A DNA stretch of 13,962 nucleotides from an uncultured Ruminococcus sp. (GCA_937880065.1 CALFMA010000293.1:1-13962); one strand, 5' to 3'. Numbered from the stretch's first letter, positions 1 through 6,696 are shown. The notes: a model not told the origin generated them from the sequence alone. Numbers and translations: made by a program.

Positions 1-32
1 TTTAAAAAGTACTTTTGAAATCCTTTTCATTT

Positions 33-425
33 TTATCTAATACAGTACCTGTCATACACGCTTGCTCTAAATGATAAATATCCGATAATTTTACTTACCA
101 GTTCATATAAATATCTAATTTCATTATCAACAAACAACCAAGAATTAGCATCATATTCATTTACGGGTACGCCTTGTCGGAAACTATATGATTTAATTAT
201 TGCATCCACAATACTATTATCACAATATATCTTGAAAATTTCATTTAGCCTTTCAAAATAATCTTTCATCTTTTTAATACCAATATAGTAGTTCTTGTTA
301 TAATTAAAATAATCAACATATGCAATTGTTATATTTCTTTCAATTTCATACTGAAAAAAATATTTTTTAAATTTATAGAACAAATGCGCTTTCCAATTAT
401 TAAATTTGTCATCTATCTCATCCAT
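33..425 (-). CDS. Hypothetical protein, probable 3' part of a frameshifted gene
   Basis: I do not recognise this 130-residue protein. It is rich in Tyr, Phe, Ile, Asn and Lys, with no signal peptide, membrane span or catalytic motif that I can see. The ATG at 425 has no convincing Shine-Dalgarno sequence (the bases before it read TGTAGATATCAA). The same frame stays open for about 39 more codons upstream, to about 542, without any ATG, GTG or TTG. That open stretch reads like coding sequence and meets the end of the upstream gene (stop at 533-535) almost exactly, in the -1 frame. I infer that this is the C-terminal part of the neighbouring gene after a one-base indel, rather than an independent gene. 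An independent gene starting at 425 is the alternative. Confidence 0.5.
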   Translation of the reverse strand: MDEIDDKFNNWKAHLFYKFKKYFFQYEIERNITIAYVDYFNYNKNYYIGIKKMKDYFERLNEIFKIYCDNSIVDAIIKSYSFRQGVPVNEYDANSWLFVDNEIRYLYELVSKIIGYLSFRASVYDRYCIR

Positions 426-532
426 TTGATATCTACAATAAAATTTGTATGAAGTTTCTGATATATCCTCCCATTTATTGCATTTTAATAAATCCTTAAA
501 AAAATCGAAATATTGGTAAACATTTGCTATAT

Positions 533-1354
533 CTATTTGCCTTTAGTTACACGCTCGAATTTATCATATTTCCAGTTTAGAGACGACACCTCTCTATCAT
601 CATAAATGTACTTTTCATTCAAACAATCTACCATTTCCAAATTTTCTTTTTTCATATCGGATAATCTATTAACTTCAAGAAGATTCTCAAGAAAACTGAT
701 TAAAACAGAAAAATCACTATTTAATTTCTTGTACTTTTGTTCTAACACTCTCTCCAGATCTTCTTGAAAGTAACAACCATATTCTGACAGAACTCTATTA
801 TGCGAATAAAATGTAATACTAAGCCTCTCAATACTTTGTACAGTCATGTCCTCATACTCATTATATTCTTCTGCGGTAAGTTTTGGTGGCATTTGTCCAG
901 CAAAGTCGGCACGGTAGTATCCTAAAATAATATCAATCACTTTATTTAACGTATCTTTATTTATTTCACAATCACAATATAATTGATTAATTATTAGAGA
1001 TAAATTGTTATATAATTTATCTCTTTTTTCTAAGACAAGGTTACCATTTTCATCAGTAACCTTAAAAAAAGATATATCTCTTTCCGTTTCAATCATCAAC
1101 CAAAATATAACTTTGATCGAAAACCTTATTATATTTTTTTCTCTTTCTTCTGCATTCTTTCCTTTTAAATAAAAAAAATACTCTAACTTATTCGTCAACT
1201 CCTCGCATATTTTTTTAGTTGGCTTTTTTCGCTTTTCATCCGAAAAGAACTTGCTTATGGTTGTTGACTTAACAAGTTTACCATTCTTTACAACCATACT
1301 CATTTCTCCGAAAACCAATGTGCACATATTTCTCAAAAACTCTTTTGCTTCCAT
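533..1354 (-). CDS. Hypothetical protein with HTH-like N-terminus
   Basis: This 273-residue protein is not recognised. The start chosen is the ATG at 1354 (MEAKEFLRNM), because an AAGGGG ribosome binding site lies 8 nt before it; the ATG six codons further upstream overlaps that site. Residues of about 30-60 (TTISKFFSDEKRKKPTKKI followed by a Leu-rich helix) have the spacing of the recognition helix and following helix of XRE-type DNA-binding folds (pattern S-x-x-LSKFLSG-x-R-P). This is suggestive only. The rest is charged and helical, with no catalytic motif seen. The frame closes at 533-535 exactly where a long open frame begins in the -1 phase, so the native protein may be about 440 residues. 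Base composition is more AT-rich than the metabolic genes on the right, which fits an acquired gene. Confidence 0.6.
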   Translation of the reverse strand: MEAKEFLRNMCTLVFGEMSMVVKNGKLVKSTTISKFFSDEKRKKPTKKICEELTNKLEYFFYLKGKNAEEREKNIIRFSIKVIFWLMIETERDISFFKVTDENGNLVLEKRDKLYNNLSLIINQLYCDCEINKDTLNKVIDIILGYYRADFAGQMPPKLTAEEYNEYEDMTVQSIERLSITFYSHNRVLSEYGCYFQEDLERVLEQKYKKLNSDFSVLISFLENLLEVNRLSDMKKENLEMVDCLNEKYIYDDREVSSLNWKYDKFERVTKGK

Positions 1355-1370
1355 TATAAAGACCCCTTTC

Positions 1371-1499
1371 ACTTACTATGCTAATTATTCCTTTGAAGTC
1401 AAAGATATGCTTATTGATGATGCTCAACTTCATGATACTGTTGAACGTGTCAAAAGATACAGACTTTGCAATGCCTGCTGTATACACCGCCCTGAATAA
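1371..1499 (+). pseudogene. C-terminal gene remnant (plus strand)
   Basis: From 1371 the plus strand reads like genuine protein for 42 codons (for example SFEVKDMLIDDAQLHDTVER, then VKRYRLCNACCIHRPE and a TAA at 1497-1499). The frame has no start of its own: upstream it only overlaps the oppositely transcribed gene 533-1354. The stop codon sits inside a terminator-like hairpin (1489-1506), as expected at a real gene end. I infer the 3' tail of a gene whose 5' part was replaced. I cannot name the family. Confidence 0.35.
1375..1402 (-). promoter_or_regulatory. Possible promoter for the 533-1354 gene
   Basis: Read on the minus strand, TTGACT (1397-1402) and CATAGT (1375-1380) are separated by 16 bp, which fits a sigma-A promoter with a weak -10. 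The predicted transcription start would lie close to the ribosome binding site, so the leader would be very short. Confidence 0.3.
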
Positions 1500-1519
1500 A
1501 AAGGGCTGTTATTTTTTGT
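1489..1519 (+). terminator. Terminator-like hairpin
   Basis: GCCCT (1489-1493) pairs with AGGGC (1502-1506) across an 8-nt loop, followed by TGTTATTTTTTG. The stem is only 5 bp, so strength is doubtful. It falls at the stop codon of the plus-strand gene remnant. Confidence 0.4.
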
Positions 1520-1530
1520 TCCAAGTTCCA
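1494..1530 (+). repeat. Imperfect long repeat, copy A, with GTTCCAAGTTCCA
   Basis: The segment begins GAATAAAAAG, continues to ATTTTTTGTTCC and ends in GTTCCAAGTTCCA (1518-1530). The same arrangement recurs at 2194-2228. The terminal double GTTCC motif also occurs in inverted orientation at 2052-2064 and 2308-2320. Four copies within 830 bp, upstream of the replication genes, could be protein-binding sites. Confidence 0.55.
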
Positions 1531-1595
1531 CGATTTCTAAATATCTGCACAATTACATCATTCCCACACGCAGAACAAAAACTATTTTTCAAATA

Positions 1596-1804
1596 AATAA
1601 TTGAGATTGTCGAAAAACCATTATTTTCTAAAATGGAGTTTTCAAAGGAGAACTGTCCATTGGTAGATTCCAGAGGCAGAGCAGCTGGCAGGGTATGGGA
1701 CAGAGTCCCGTGCAGAGCAAGGCTCTGTGATGCGTTCAAGTGGTCTGCAAGAGAGAACGTCCCCTTTTCGGATTATTTTGACTTTTTCGACAAGCTGAAT
1801 TATT
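1596..1804. repeat. 209-bp module with imperfect terminal inverted repeats
   Basis: The ends are inverted repeats of about 22 bp with two mismatches. The perfect core is TTGTCGAAAAA (1607-1617) pairing with TTTTTCGACAA (1783-1793), extended outward by AATAATT and AATTATT. The interior (about 1650-1765) is clearly more GC-rich than its surroundings and contains perfect small hairpins: GGGAC-AGA-GTCCC (1697-1709) and CAGAGC-AAG-GCTCTG (1713-1727). No convincing gene lies inside. It may be a MITE-like or interspersed repeat, or a folded RNA or DNA element. I see no obvious target duplication. Confidence 0.5.
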
Positions 1805-1867
1805 TTTTCAAATAATTATAATAACGGTGCTTTTAAAAATTTATTTTTTATAATTATTTTGACTTTT
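1772..1867 (+). repeat. 15-bp direct repeat pair
   Basis: ATTATTTTGACTTTT occurs exactly at 1772-1786 and again at 1853-1867, one copy inside and one outside the right end of the 209-bp module. Between them lies an AT-rich inverted pair (AATAATTATA near 1811 and TATAATTATT near 1849). Confidence 0.4.
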
Positions 1868-1888
1868 GCTATTCTTGCTCAGGGGTGT

Positions 1889-1968
1889 GCATTTTGCGAG
1901 ACCGTAGGTAGAGCAAAATGCGAGGGGCTTGCCCCTTCAAGGAGGTGTGGAGGAACTAGCTCCTCCAC
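1889..1968. repeat. Three adjacent strong hairpins, possible oriT or structured RNA
   Basis: GCATTTTGC (1889-1897) pairs with GCAAAATGC (1913-1921) around a 15-nt loop. It is followed immediately by AGGGGC-TT-GCCCCT (1923-1936), then by GTGGAGGA (1947-1954) pairing with TCCTCCAC (1961-1968). All three stems are perfect, within 80 bp of otherwise AT-rich gene-free DNA. Such clusters occur at transfer origins, replication origins and in structured RNAs. I cannot see a recognisable nick consensus. The position upstream of the replication genes supports a DNA-processing role. An AAGGAGGTG ribosome-binding-like sequence at 1939-1946 leads to no meaningful ORF. Confidence 0.45.
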
Positions 1969-2051
1969 TTAGAGAATATGCTGATGCTATACCATATCAC
2001 CTTTATTTGATTTTTCGCTCACGCTGTGCATAGCTAAATTCTCACAAAACC

Positions 2052-2064
2052 TGGAACGAGGAAC
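2052..2064 (-). repeat. Double GGAAC motif, copy B (inverted relative to A and C)
   Basis: TGGAACGAGGAAC on the plus strand: two GGAAC half-sites with 7-bp periodicity. It is enclosed by the inverted pair ATTCTCA (from about 2040) and TGAGAAT (about 2092), and it overlaps a further imperfect hairpin formed by GGAACATAG and CTATATTCC. Confidence 0.45.
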
Positions 2065-2193
2065 ATAGCTCTATACTATATTCCTTACAATGTTGAGAAT
2101 ATGCCTGTTACAATTAACCCAATAGCTCTAATTAGATAAGGATTCAATGATATCATCCTTTAATCATACACAAGATATACTACACACCCTTAT

Positions 2194-2228
2194 GAATAAA
2201 AAGAAATATTTTTTGTTCCGATGTTCCA
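2194..2228 (+). repeat. Imperfect long repeat, copy C
   Basis: This copy starts GAATAAAAAG like copy A, keeps TATTTTTTGTTCC, and ends GTTCCGATGTTCCA (2215-2228). The two GTTCC half-sites are 8 bp apart here, against 7 bp in the other copies. Its start lies exactly 700 bp from the start of copy A. The sequence just upstream (TACACACC-like) also resembles that before copy A. Confidence 0.55.
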
Positions 2229-2602
2229 AGTCTTTTACAAGTTCGCAAACCGTAATCTAAACATAATGTTATTCTTTGATAAAATACAGAGCATTTCGTT
2301 TAACACCTGGAACTTGGAACTATATATATTTTATCATTTCAAATTTTCGTTCGTCACTATATATAAATGAGCTTGAAAATAACTATTTCTCAAAAAATAT
2401 TTGCCTATTTTTCGCCCCAAAATCAAACTGTTTCAAATTGTTCTTCCATTCAAAGACAACAAATCACAGTAGTATTTGATGTGTCGCAAAATTGGGCACT
2501 ACATTAAATGGTATTATTCATAGGAAGTCTGCCGTGAGATAGTTTTTTAGAGATTCCCATAATATTATTTTATCATGATTTCAATCTCTTTGCAAGACTT
2601 TA
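2229..2602. other. Gene-free AT-rich stretch
   Basis: Apart from repeat copy D (2308-2320) and two short ACTATATATA repeats near 2319 and 2356, I see no gene, RNA or strong hairpin here. A 67-codon plus-strand frame (2276-2479) has no ribosome binding site and a composition expected of noncoding AT-rich DNA. Confidence 0.4.
2308..2320 (-). repeat. Double GGAAC motif, copy D (inverted relative to A and C)
   Basis: TGGAACTTGGAAC is the exact reverse complement of the motif at 1518-1530, so two of the four copies are identical 13-mers in opposite orientation. Confidence 0.5.
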
Positions 2603-2865
2603 ATGAAATTTATATTATCAGAAGTAGGCTGTATTTGAGATATTCTTATGTCTCAATTAATCGCCTCAGTCGATGATGTACACCATTTAAGAAAGAATCA
2701 GCCTCTTACTGCTTATATCAGCGTTGATGCCCATCCTTATCAATCCGCTGCATTTAATTCTTAAAAGAAAAATTATGAAGCGATAAATTGCTTATCTAAA
2801 TAAGATATACTATGAAATCATGCAAGCTCTTATCAAGCGTGAAACAGCACTTTTTTATATTAGCT
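2603..2865 (+). pseudogene. Decayed IS110-family transposase fragment
   Basis: The plus strand encodes remnants of the C-terminal (Transposase_20-type) domain of an IS110-family DEDD transposase. SEVGCI, an in-frame TGA (2636-2638), then DILMSQLIASVDDVHHLRKN correspond to the family's VxGIGDxLAxxLIAEIGDVxRF region. QPLTAYISVDAHPYQSAAF (to TAA at 2762-2764) matches the family's LIAYAGIDAxPYQSGxF segment. After a frameshift, YEIMQALIKR (from about 2811) matches the downstream helix before the final domain. There is at least one nonsense codon and one frameshift, and both the N-terminal catalytic half and the C-terminus are missing. This is a dead insertion sequence. No IS ends are recognisable. 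Confidence 0.72.
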
Positions 2866-3035
2866 TTGCTATCACAAGTTTTCATACATCAATTTCAATT
2901 TATTATGATTACGCTATTTCTTATAATTCATACCATCATTTTTACAAATCGCTTAATTAATTTGATTCAATATACATATAAATTACGCCAAATCTTACGC
3001 TTTTAAATTTATATGCCGAAATTTCTTTTCACCTA

Positions 3036-3064
3036 TTGCAATTCAAATCTTATAGTGTTATAAT
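3036..3064 (+). promoter_or_regulatory. Sigma-A promoter for the replication operon
   Basis: TTGCAA (3036-3041) and TATAAT (3059-3064) are separated by an ideal 17 bp. The predicted start at about 3071 gives an 80-nt leader before the GTG at 3150. Confidence 0.65.
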
Positions 3065-3073
3065 GCCTTACAA

Positions 3074-3100
3074 CAACTGATGTTTCTGAAAACATGGTTG
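3074..3100 (+). promoter_or_regulatory. Leader hairpin or operator
   Basis: CAAC (3074-3077) and ATGTTT (3080-3085) pair with AAACAT (3090-3095) and GTTG (3097-3100) around a CTGA loop. The element begins at the predicted 5' end of the replication mRNA, so it could be an operator or an mRNA hairpin. Confidence 0.4.
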
Positions 3101-3124
3101 ATTATTATGTTGAGAGGTATCTTT

Positions 3125-3163
3125 ATGTTTTTTAAAGGAGGATTTAAAAGTGACTTATACTAA
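3125..3163 (+). CDS. Possible 12-codon leader peptide overlapping the SF3 gene start
   Basis: An ATG at 3125 has its own Shine-Dalgarno-like GAGAGG (3112-3117) and runs MFFKGGFKSDLY to TAA at 3161-3163. The frame contains the AAAGGAGG ribosome binding site of the next gene and ends 11 bases past its GTG start, in a different phase. It could couple or limit translation of the replication protein, as leader peptides do in several plasmid rep genes. It may equally be chance. Confidence 0.25.
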   Translation: MFFKGGFKSDLY

Positions 3164-4559
3164 TAACCAACTGGCATCTCTCGTGCCAGATAATACCGTA
3201 CCACTGCCAAGCACCCCCGGCACTCTCGCCAAGAAGCAATTAACATCTGCAGAACTCAATGAATTTTGTATTAAATTAGCAGATTTAATTGAAAAAAACG
3301 GTTTTATATTGCGTTACAATCATCAATTATATATGCTTTACGATGGCATATATCAACCACTGGACAAATCATTATTTAGACATATCATCTACCAATTAGC
3401 CCTTCGATATGAAGTAACTTTGGAGAATACTGATTGCAATTACGTCCTTGCGGAAGCAGAGGTAAGAACATGTGATTTTCCTTATACCCCTAATAACGAA
3501 TCTCATACGCTTTTCCGTAATGGATTTGTAAATAATTTGACCGGTATGTTAGAAGCCAATGTGCCAAACTACTTTCCCACTATGCGTGTAGAAGCAAATT
3601 ATATTATTAACAACAACTTATATCATCCACTAACAGACCAGTTTTTATTTACACTAGCTGACGGAGATCCAGTACTTATCAAACTTTTTTGGCAAGTTAT
3701 AGGATATTGTATTTCTTCAGATGCTAATGCAAAGAAAATCTTCGTGTTATATGGCGAATCCGGTGATAATGGCAAAAGTACCTTTTTATCATTCCTTCAG
3801 TCTTTCATCACTCGCGACGGTGTAACATCATTGTCTATGTCAAATCTTCTTGGCAGCAGGTTTGCATTAAGCGAGCTTTATATGAAACGTCTGGAGCTAT
3901 CTACCGATGAAGGAACATTGAATCTTGGAACTGCTGAGATAGCTGTTTTAAAACGCATTTCAGGTCACGATATTATAACCGCTGATGTGAAATTTCAAAA
4001 ACAGATTCAGTTTTTATCAACTTGTAAGATATTAATTGCTTCTAATCACAATATTGGAACAGCTTATTCCGCAAGTGATCCAGCTTTTACAAGAAGGTTA
4101 TGCTTGATCCCATTTAATGCTAAAATCCCTTACGAAAAACAGGATCCATTTATCCTTCAAAAGCTTGAAATGGAAAAAGATGCAGTTGCAACAGAAGCTA
4201 TGAGGCAATATCTGGAGCTTAGACAAAACTCTTATCAGTTTGCGGAAGTAAATGTACCAAACAATCCGCTATCTTTTGTTCCAAATGGAGTAGAGTATGA
4301 CTATATACGTCAATTTAGTTACAGCTACTGTAACTTTTCCAATCAAGAGGCGTTTACATATACCAAGGAACTCTATCAAGTATTCTGTAATGCCTTTGGG
4401 AATGCGATATTTAAGGATATAACCGGATTTTCACAAGCCTTTCATAGGTTCAATGAAAACAAAATCAAAAAAACCAAAAAGCGTATAGCAAATGATAACT
4501 GCTGGGGATTTTTTGGTGTAACATTTAACAAATATTATGAGGAGGTTCATTATGTATAA
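3150..4559 (+). CDS. D5/P4-family SF3 replicative helicase (phage/plasmid primase C-terminal type)
   Basis: This 469-residue protein has the organisation of the D5_N plus SF3 helicase part of phage/plasmid 'primase' proteins. Walker A is GESGDNGKST (202-211). The Walker B region is around KRLELSTDEG (246-255), the B' loop around LKRISGHDIITADVKF (267-282), and motif C/sensor TCKILIASNHN (291-301). An arginine-finger-like FTRR lies at 313-316. Residues of about 385-460 look like the C-terminal winged-helix part. The usual N-terminal primase-polymerase domain of P4 alpha-type proteins is missing, so it should unwind DNA as a ring helicase but needs a primase from elsewhere. The start is GTG at 3150 with AAAGGAGG 8 nt upstream. 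The stop overlaps the next gene by 8 nt, indicating translational coupling. It is probably the initiator/helicase of an integrative element. Confidence 0.85.
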   Translation: MTYTNNQLASLVPDNTVPLPSTPGTLAKKQLTSAELNEFCIKLADLIEKNGFILRYNHQLYMLYDGIYQPLDKSLFRHIIYQLALRYEVTLENTDCNYVLAEAEVRTCDFPYTPNNESHTLFRNGFVNNLTGMLEANVPNYFPTMRVEANYIINNNLYHPLTDQFLFTLADGDPVLIKLFWQVIGYCISSDANAKKIFVLYGESGDNGKSTFLSFLQSFITRDGVTSLSMSNLLGSRFALSELYMKRLELSTDEGTLNLGTAEIAVLKRISGHDIITADVKFQKQIQFLSTCKILIASNHNIGTAYSASDPAFTRRLCLIPFNAKIPYEKQDPFILQKLEMEKDAVATEAMRQYLELRQNSYQFAEVNVPNNPLSFVPNGVEYDYIRQFSYSYCNFSNQEAFTYTKELYQVFCNAFGNAIFKDITGFSQAFHRFNENKIKKTKKRIANDNCWGFFGVTFNKYYEEVHYV

Positions 4560-6363
4560 ATATATCGATGAATATGGAAACACTGAGTTTTATGTACAAT
4601 CTTTTGATACTCTTTCGGAGTATCAAAAAACCAGTACACAAAGAGCAGTATTGGAATACATATATAGAAGTGTAGATTGCGAGGAACTTATTGAAACATC
4701 ACATAAGGCTTTAGAAAATATCAAAGATCCTAAAATTGCAGCAATGTGTGCTATTACAGGGCTCACAATCGGTGAATCTAATGAATATGTATCATCAATT
4801 TTTACTGACAAGGATGTGGTTGATCTCAACTATGGCGATTCAGTTTTTTTGATTGCTCCAACTGGGTCCGGCAAATCAGAAGCAATAGAACGCATTTCCA
4901 TGCAGTTATTAAACAATAGGAAAATAAAAATCCTTACAAATCGTAAGATGAATTCAATACAATTGCTGAAAGAATTCAGAGAAAAGTTCGGATTTTCTAA
5001 CCTTACTGACGATTTGCTTGAAGAAGTGACAATGCACTCAAATTTAGAAGTTATGACCTATCAGAAGTTCATTAGCAACTCTCAAAAATATCAACATGAG
5101 CCATTTTTGCTTATTTTAGATGAATGTCACTGCCTTACAGAAGACTCCGCATTCTCTTTGTATTGTCAGAAGATGCTTCAGTTTATTCGTAATAATCTGG
5201 ATAACACTATACGAATATACATTACAGCAACTCCTAATGATGTAATAAATTCGCTTTGGGAAATCGAAGCCAAATCTGATAATCCCCTTCCCATTCTCAG
5301 CATGGATACAAAGCTTTGTAATCTTATAGATTTTAAAATTAAGTTCGAAACCAGAATAAAGCACTTTTATATGATGAAGCCAAATTGGGAATATATCACT
5401 TTTAAAGTTTATAATCCTAATAACAAGGAGCAACTTGTAGAGTACATCAATAAAAAGCTTGAGGATAACATCAAGTCGTTTATCTTCATAAACGATAAAA
5501 ACAAAGGAAGTGATTTAAAAGAAGCATTACCTTCAAGCCAGCATATTTATTCAAGTGAAGATAAGATATCAGAACTATCTCAGATTGCAATCAATTCCAA
5601 CTTCGAGGCAAATACGCTTATTGCAACTAAAGTCGCAGAAAATGGTCTTTCTCTTCACGATGATAAGCTTGGTCTTATTGTAGCTGAAACCTGGGAACTC
5701 CAAACACTTCAGCAGGTGATTGGCAGAGCAAGAGTAGGAAGAAAAAATCCTCGTGAAATTGAAGTTCTTATTCCTGATTATTCCGCAAGCGATCTTGGTA
5801 CTATTAAGCGGCATATTATTTCCCAGCTTAAGGAATTTGAAAATGTTAAGTCAAATCCTGACTATGCAATGCAATATGCCCCTCAGAATAATCCCTATAT
5901 TTACTACTCGGCTATTCATAAAAGACCTGTAGTAAATGAAATCGGCTACAATACGCTGCAAACTCAACTTGATTATATACAGAAATTGAAAAAAGAAGAA
6001 CTCGAAGTCCCTCATGCTTTCTTGAGAAGTGTTCTTTCTTTATATGATAAAGATACAGAGATTACTGACGAAATGTATATAAATTATAATCAGTTGACTG
6101 ATTGCAAATCTCGTATAGAAAAAGCCTGGAATAATTATAAAATGAGCTTAAAAGATGAAAATGCTCTTGCCAAACTTAAGGAAGATTTAAAATCCGCCTG
6201 CAATGAAACAAACGCCTATGGCAAGGTTTTTAAATCGAATATTCAAATTCAAACAGTAAACGATATTCTCAAGTTTGCAGGTATTAAAGAATATGTTGAA
6301 TCTGAACGCAAAGTATTCAATGTCATCCCTATGGACATAGAGAATTATGATGAATACTGCTAA
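4552..6363 (+). CDS. SF2 DEAH-type helicase
   Basis: This 603-residue protein carries a full set of superfamily 2 helicase motifs: I APTGSGKS (102-109), Ia around ILTNRKMN (127-134), II DECH (190-193), III TATP (225-228), V around TLIATKVAENGLSL (355-368) and VI QVIGRARVGR (388-397). The first 95 and last 190 or so residues match nothing I recognise and may give specificity. The start chosen is the ATG at 4552, because GAGGAGG lies just before it; the upstream ATG at 4537 overlaps that site. It overlaps the SF3 gene by 8 nt. The pairing suggests a joint role in origin opening or fork progression of the excised element, with the SF2 protein perhaps acting as an origin-remodelling helicase. A role in defence or restriction is less likely given the neighbours. 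Confidence 0.83.
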   Translation: MYKYIDEYGNTEFYVQSFDTLSEYQKTSTQRAVLEYIYRSVDCEELIETSHKALENIKDPKIAAMCAITGLTIGESNEYVSSIFTDKDVVDLNYGDSVFLIAPTGSGKSEAIERISMQLLNNRKIKILTNRKMNSIQLLKEFREKFGFSNLTDDLLEEVTMHSNLEVMTYQKFISNSQKYQHEPFLLILDECHCLTEDSAFSLYCQKMLQFIRNNLDNTIRIYITATPNDVINSLWEIEAKSDNPLPILSMDTKLCNLIDFKIKFETRIKHFYMMKPNWEYITFKVYNPNNKEQLVEYINKKLEDNIKSFIFINDKNKGSDLKEALPSSQHIYSSEDKISELSQIAINSNFEANTLIATKVAENGLSLHDDKLGLIVAETWELQTLQQVIGRARVGRKNPREIEVLIPDYSASDLGTIKRHIISQLKEFENVKSNPDYAMQYAPQNNPYIYYSAIHKRPVVNEIGYNTLQTQLDYIQKLKKEELEVPHAFLRSVLSLYDKDTEITDEMYINYNQLTDCKSRIEKAWNNYKMSLKDENALAKLKEDLKSACNETNAYGKVFKSNIQIQTVNDILKFAGIKEYVESERKVFNVIPMDIENYDEYC

Positions 6364-6379
6364 GAGCATTTCTGTATTT

Positions 6380-6413
6380 ATAGCAAACGACAAAATTTTT
6401 TGGCGTTTGCTAT
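6380..6413 (+). terminator. Hairpin after the helicase gene, possible terminator
   Basis: ATAGCAAACG (6380-6389) pairs perfectly with CGTTTGCTAT (6404-6413). The T6 tract lies in the loop rather than after the stem, so it is not a canonical intrinsic terminator. It starts 17 bases past the helicase stop. Confidence 0.4.
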
Positions 6414-6414
6414 T

Positions 6415-6460
6415 TGCCGATACGCACGTAGCAAACTTTAGTTTGCGGATGTGCGAGGCA
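6415..6460. repeat. Long interrupted stem-loop sharing GCAAAC with its neighbour
   Basis: Three stem segments nest: TGCC/GGCA (6415-6418, 6457-6460), CGCAC/GTGCG (6423-6427, 6451-6455) and GCAAACT/AGTTTGC (6431-6437, 6440-6446) with a TT loop. With the hairpin at 6380-6413, the hexamer GCAAAC or its complement appears four times in 65 bp in alternating orientation. It could be a recognition site for the excisionase or integrase, a single-strand origin, or an attenuator before xis. Confidence 0.45.
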
Positions 6461-6696
6461 CTTTAAATAATTAATTATAGTGAATTTCAAATTATATTTG
6501 ACGTTCACTATAATATATCTTCTGTCTTTTCCGTTAATCCCCATAATTTCAGTTATATACTATTATAGTGATATAATACTTATATTTGTATTAAACGGAA
6601 TTTATGTAGTAGATTACAACAAACTAATTGTTTTAAAAAATAAAATAATATTTTACATACAACTATTATATAAAAATAAAGAAAGGTGGTATTCAA
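6461..6696. other. AT-rich spacer before the excisionase gene
   Basis: Very AT-rich. A GTG-started frame (6480-6728) would give a hydrophobic Ile/Tyr/Leu-rich peptide. It has no ribosome binding site and overlaps the well-supported excisionase start, so I treat it as noncoding. I see no clear promoter. Confidence 0.4.

Noticed and set aside
1509..1739. Minus-strand 76-codon frame with a CSACGN zinc-ribbon-like pair
   Set aside because: Only one Cys pair, it runs through the inverted-repeat module and hairpins, and it has no ribosome binding site.
1633..1815. Plus-strand 60-codon frame inside the 209-bp module
   Set aside because: Its codons are dictated by the hairpins and inverted repeat, and no family resemblance is visible.
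2812..3006. Plus-strand 64-codon hydrophobic frame
   Set aside because: It overlaps the IS110 transposase fossil in another frame and then runs through AT-rich DNA without a ribosome binding site.
3150..6363. Reading the two helicases as a phage-defence pair
   Set aside because: The SF3 helicase has replication-type architecture, and the downstream xis-int pair makes a replication role much more likely; no nuclease or sensor domain is visible.
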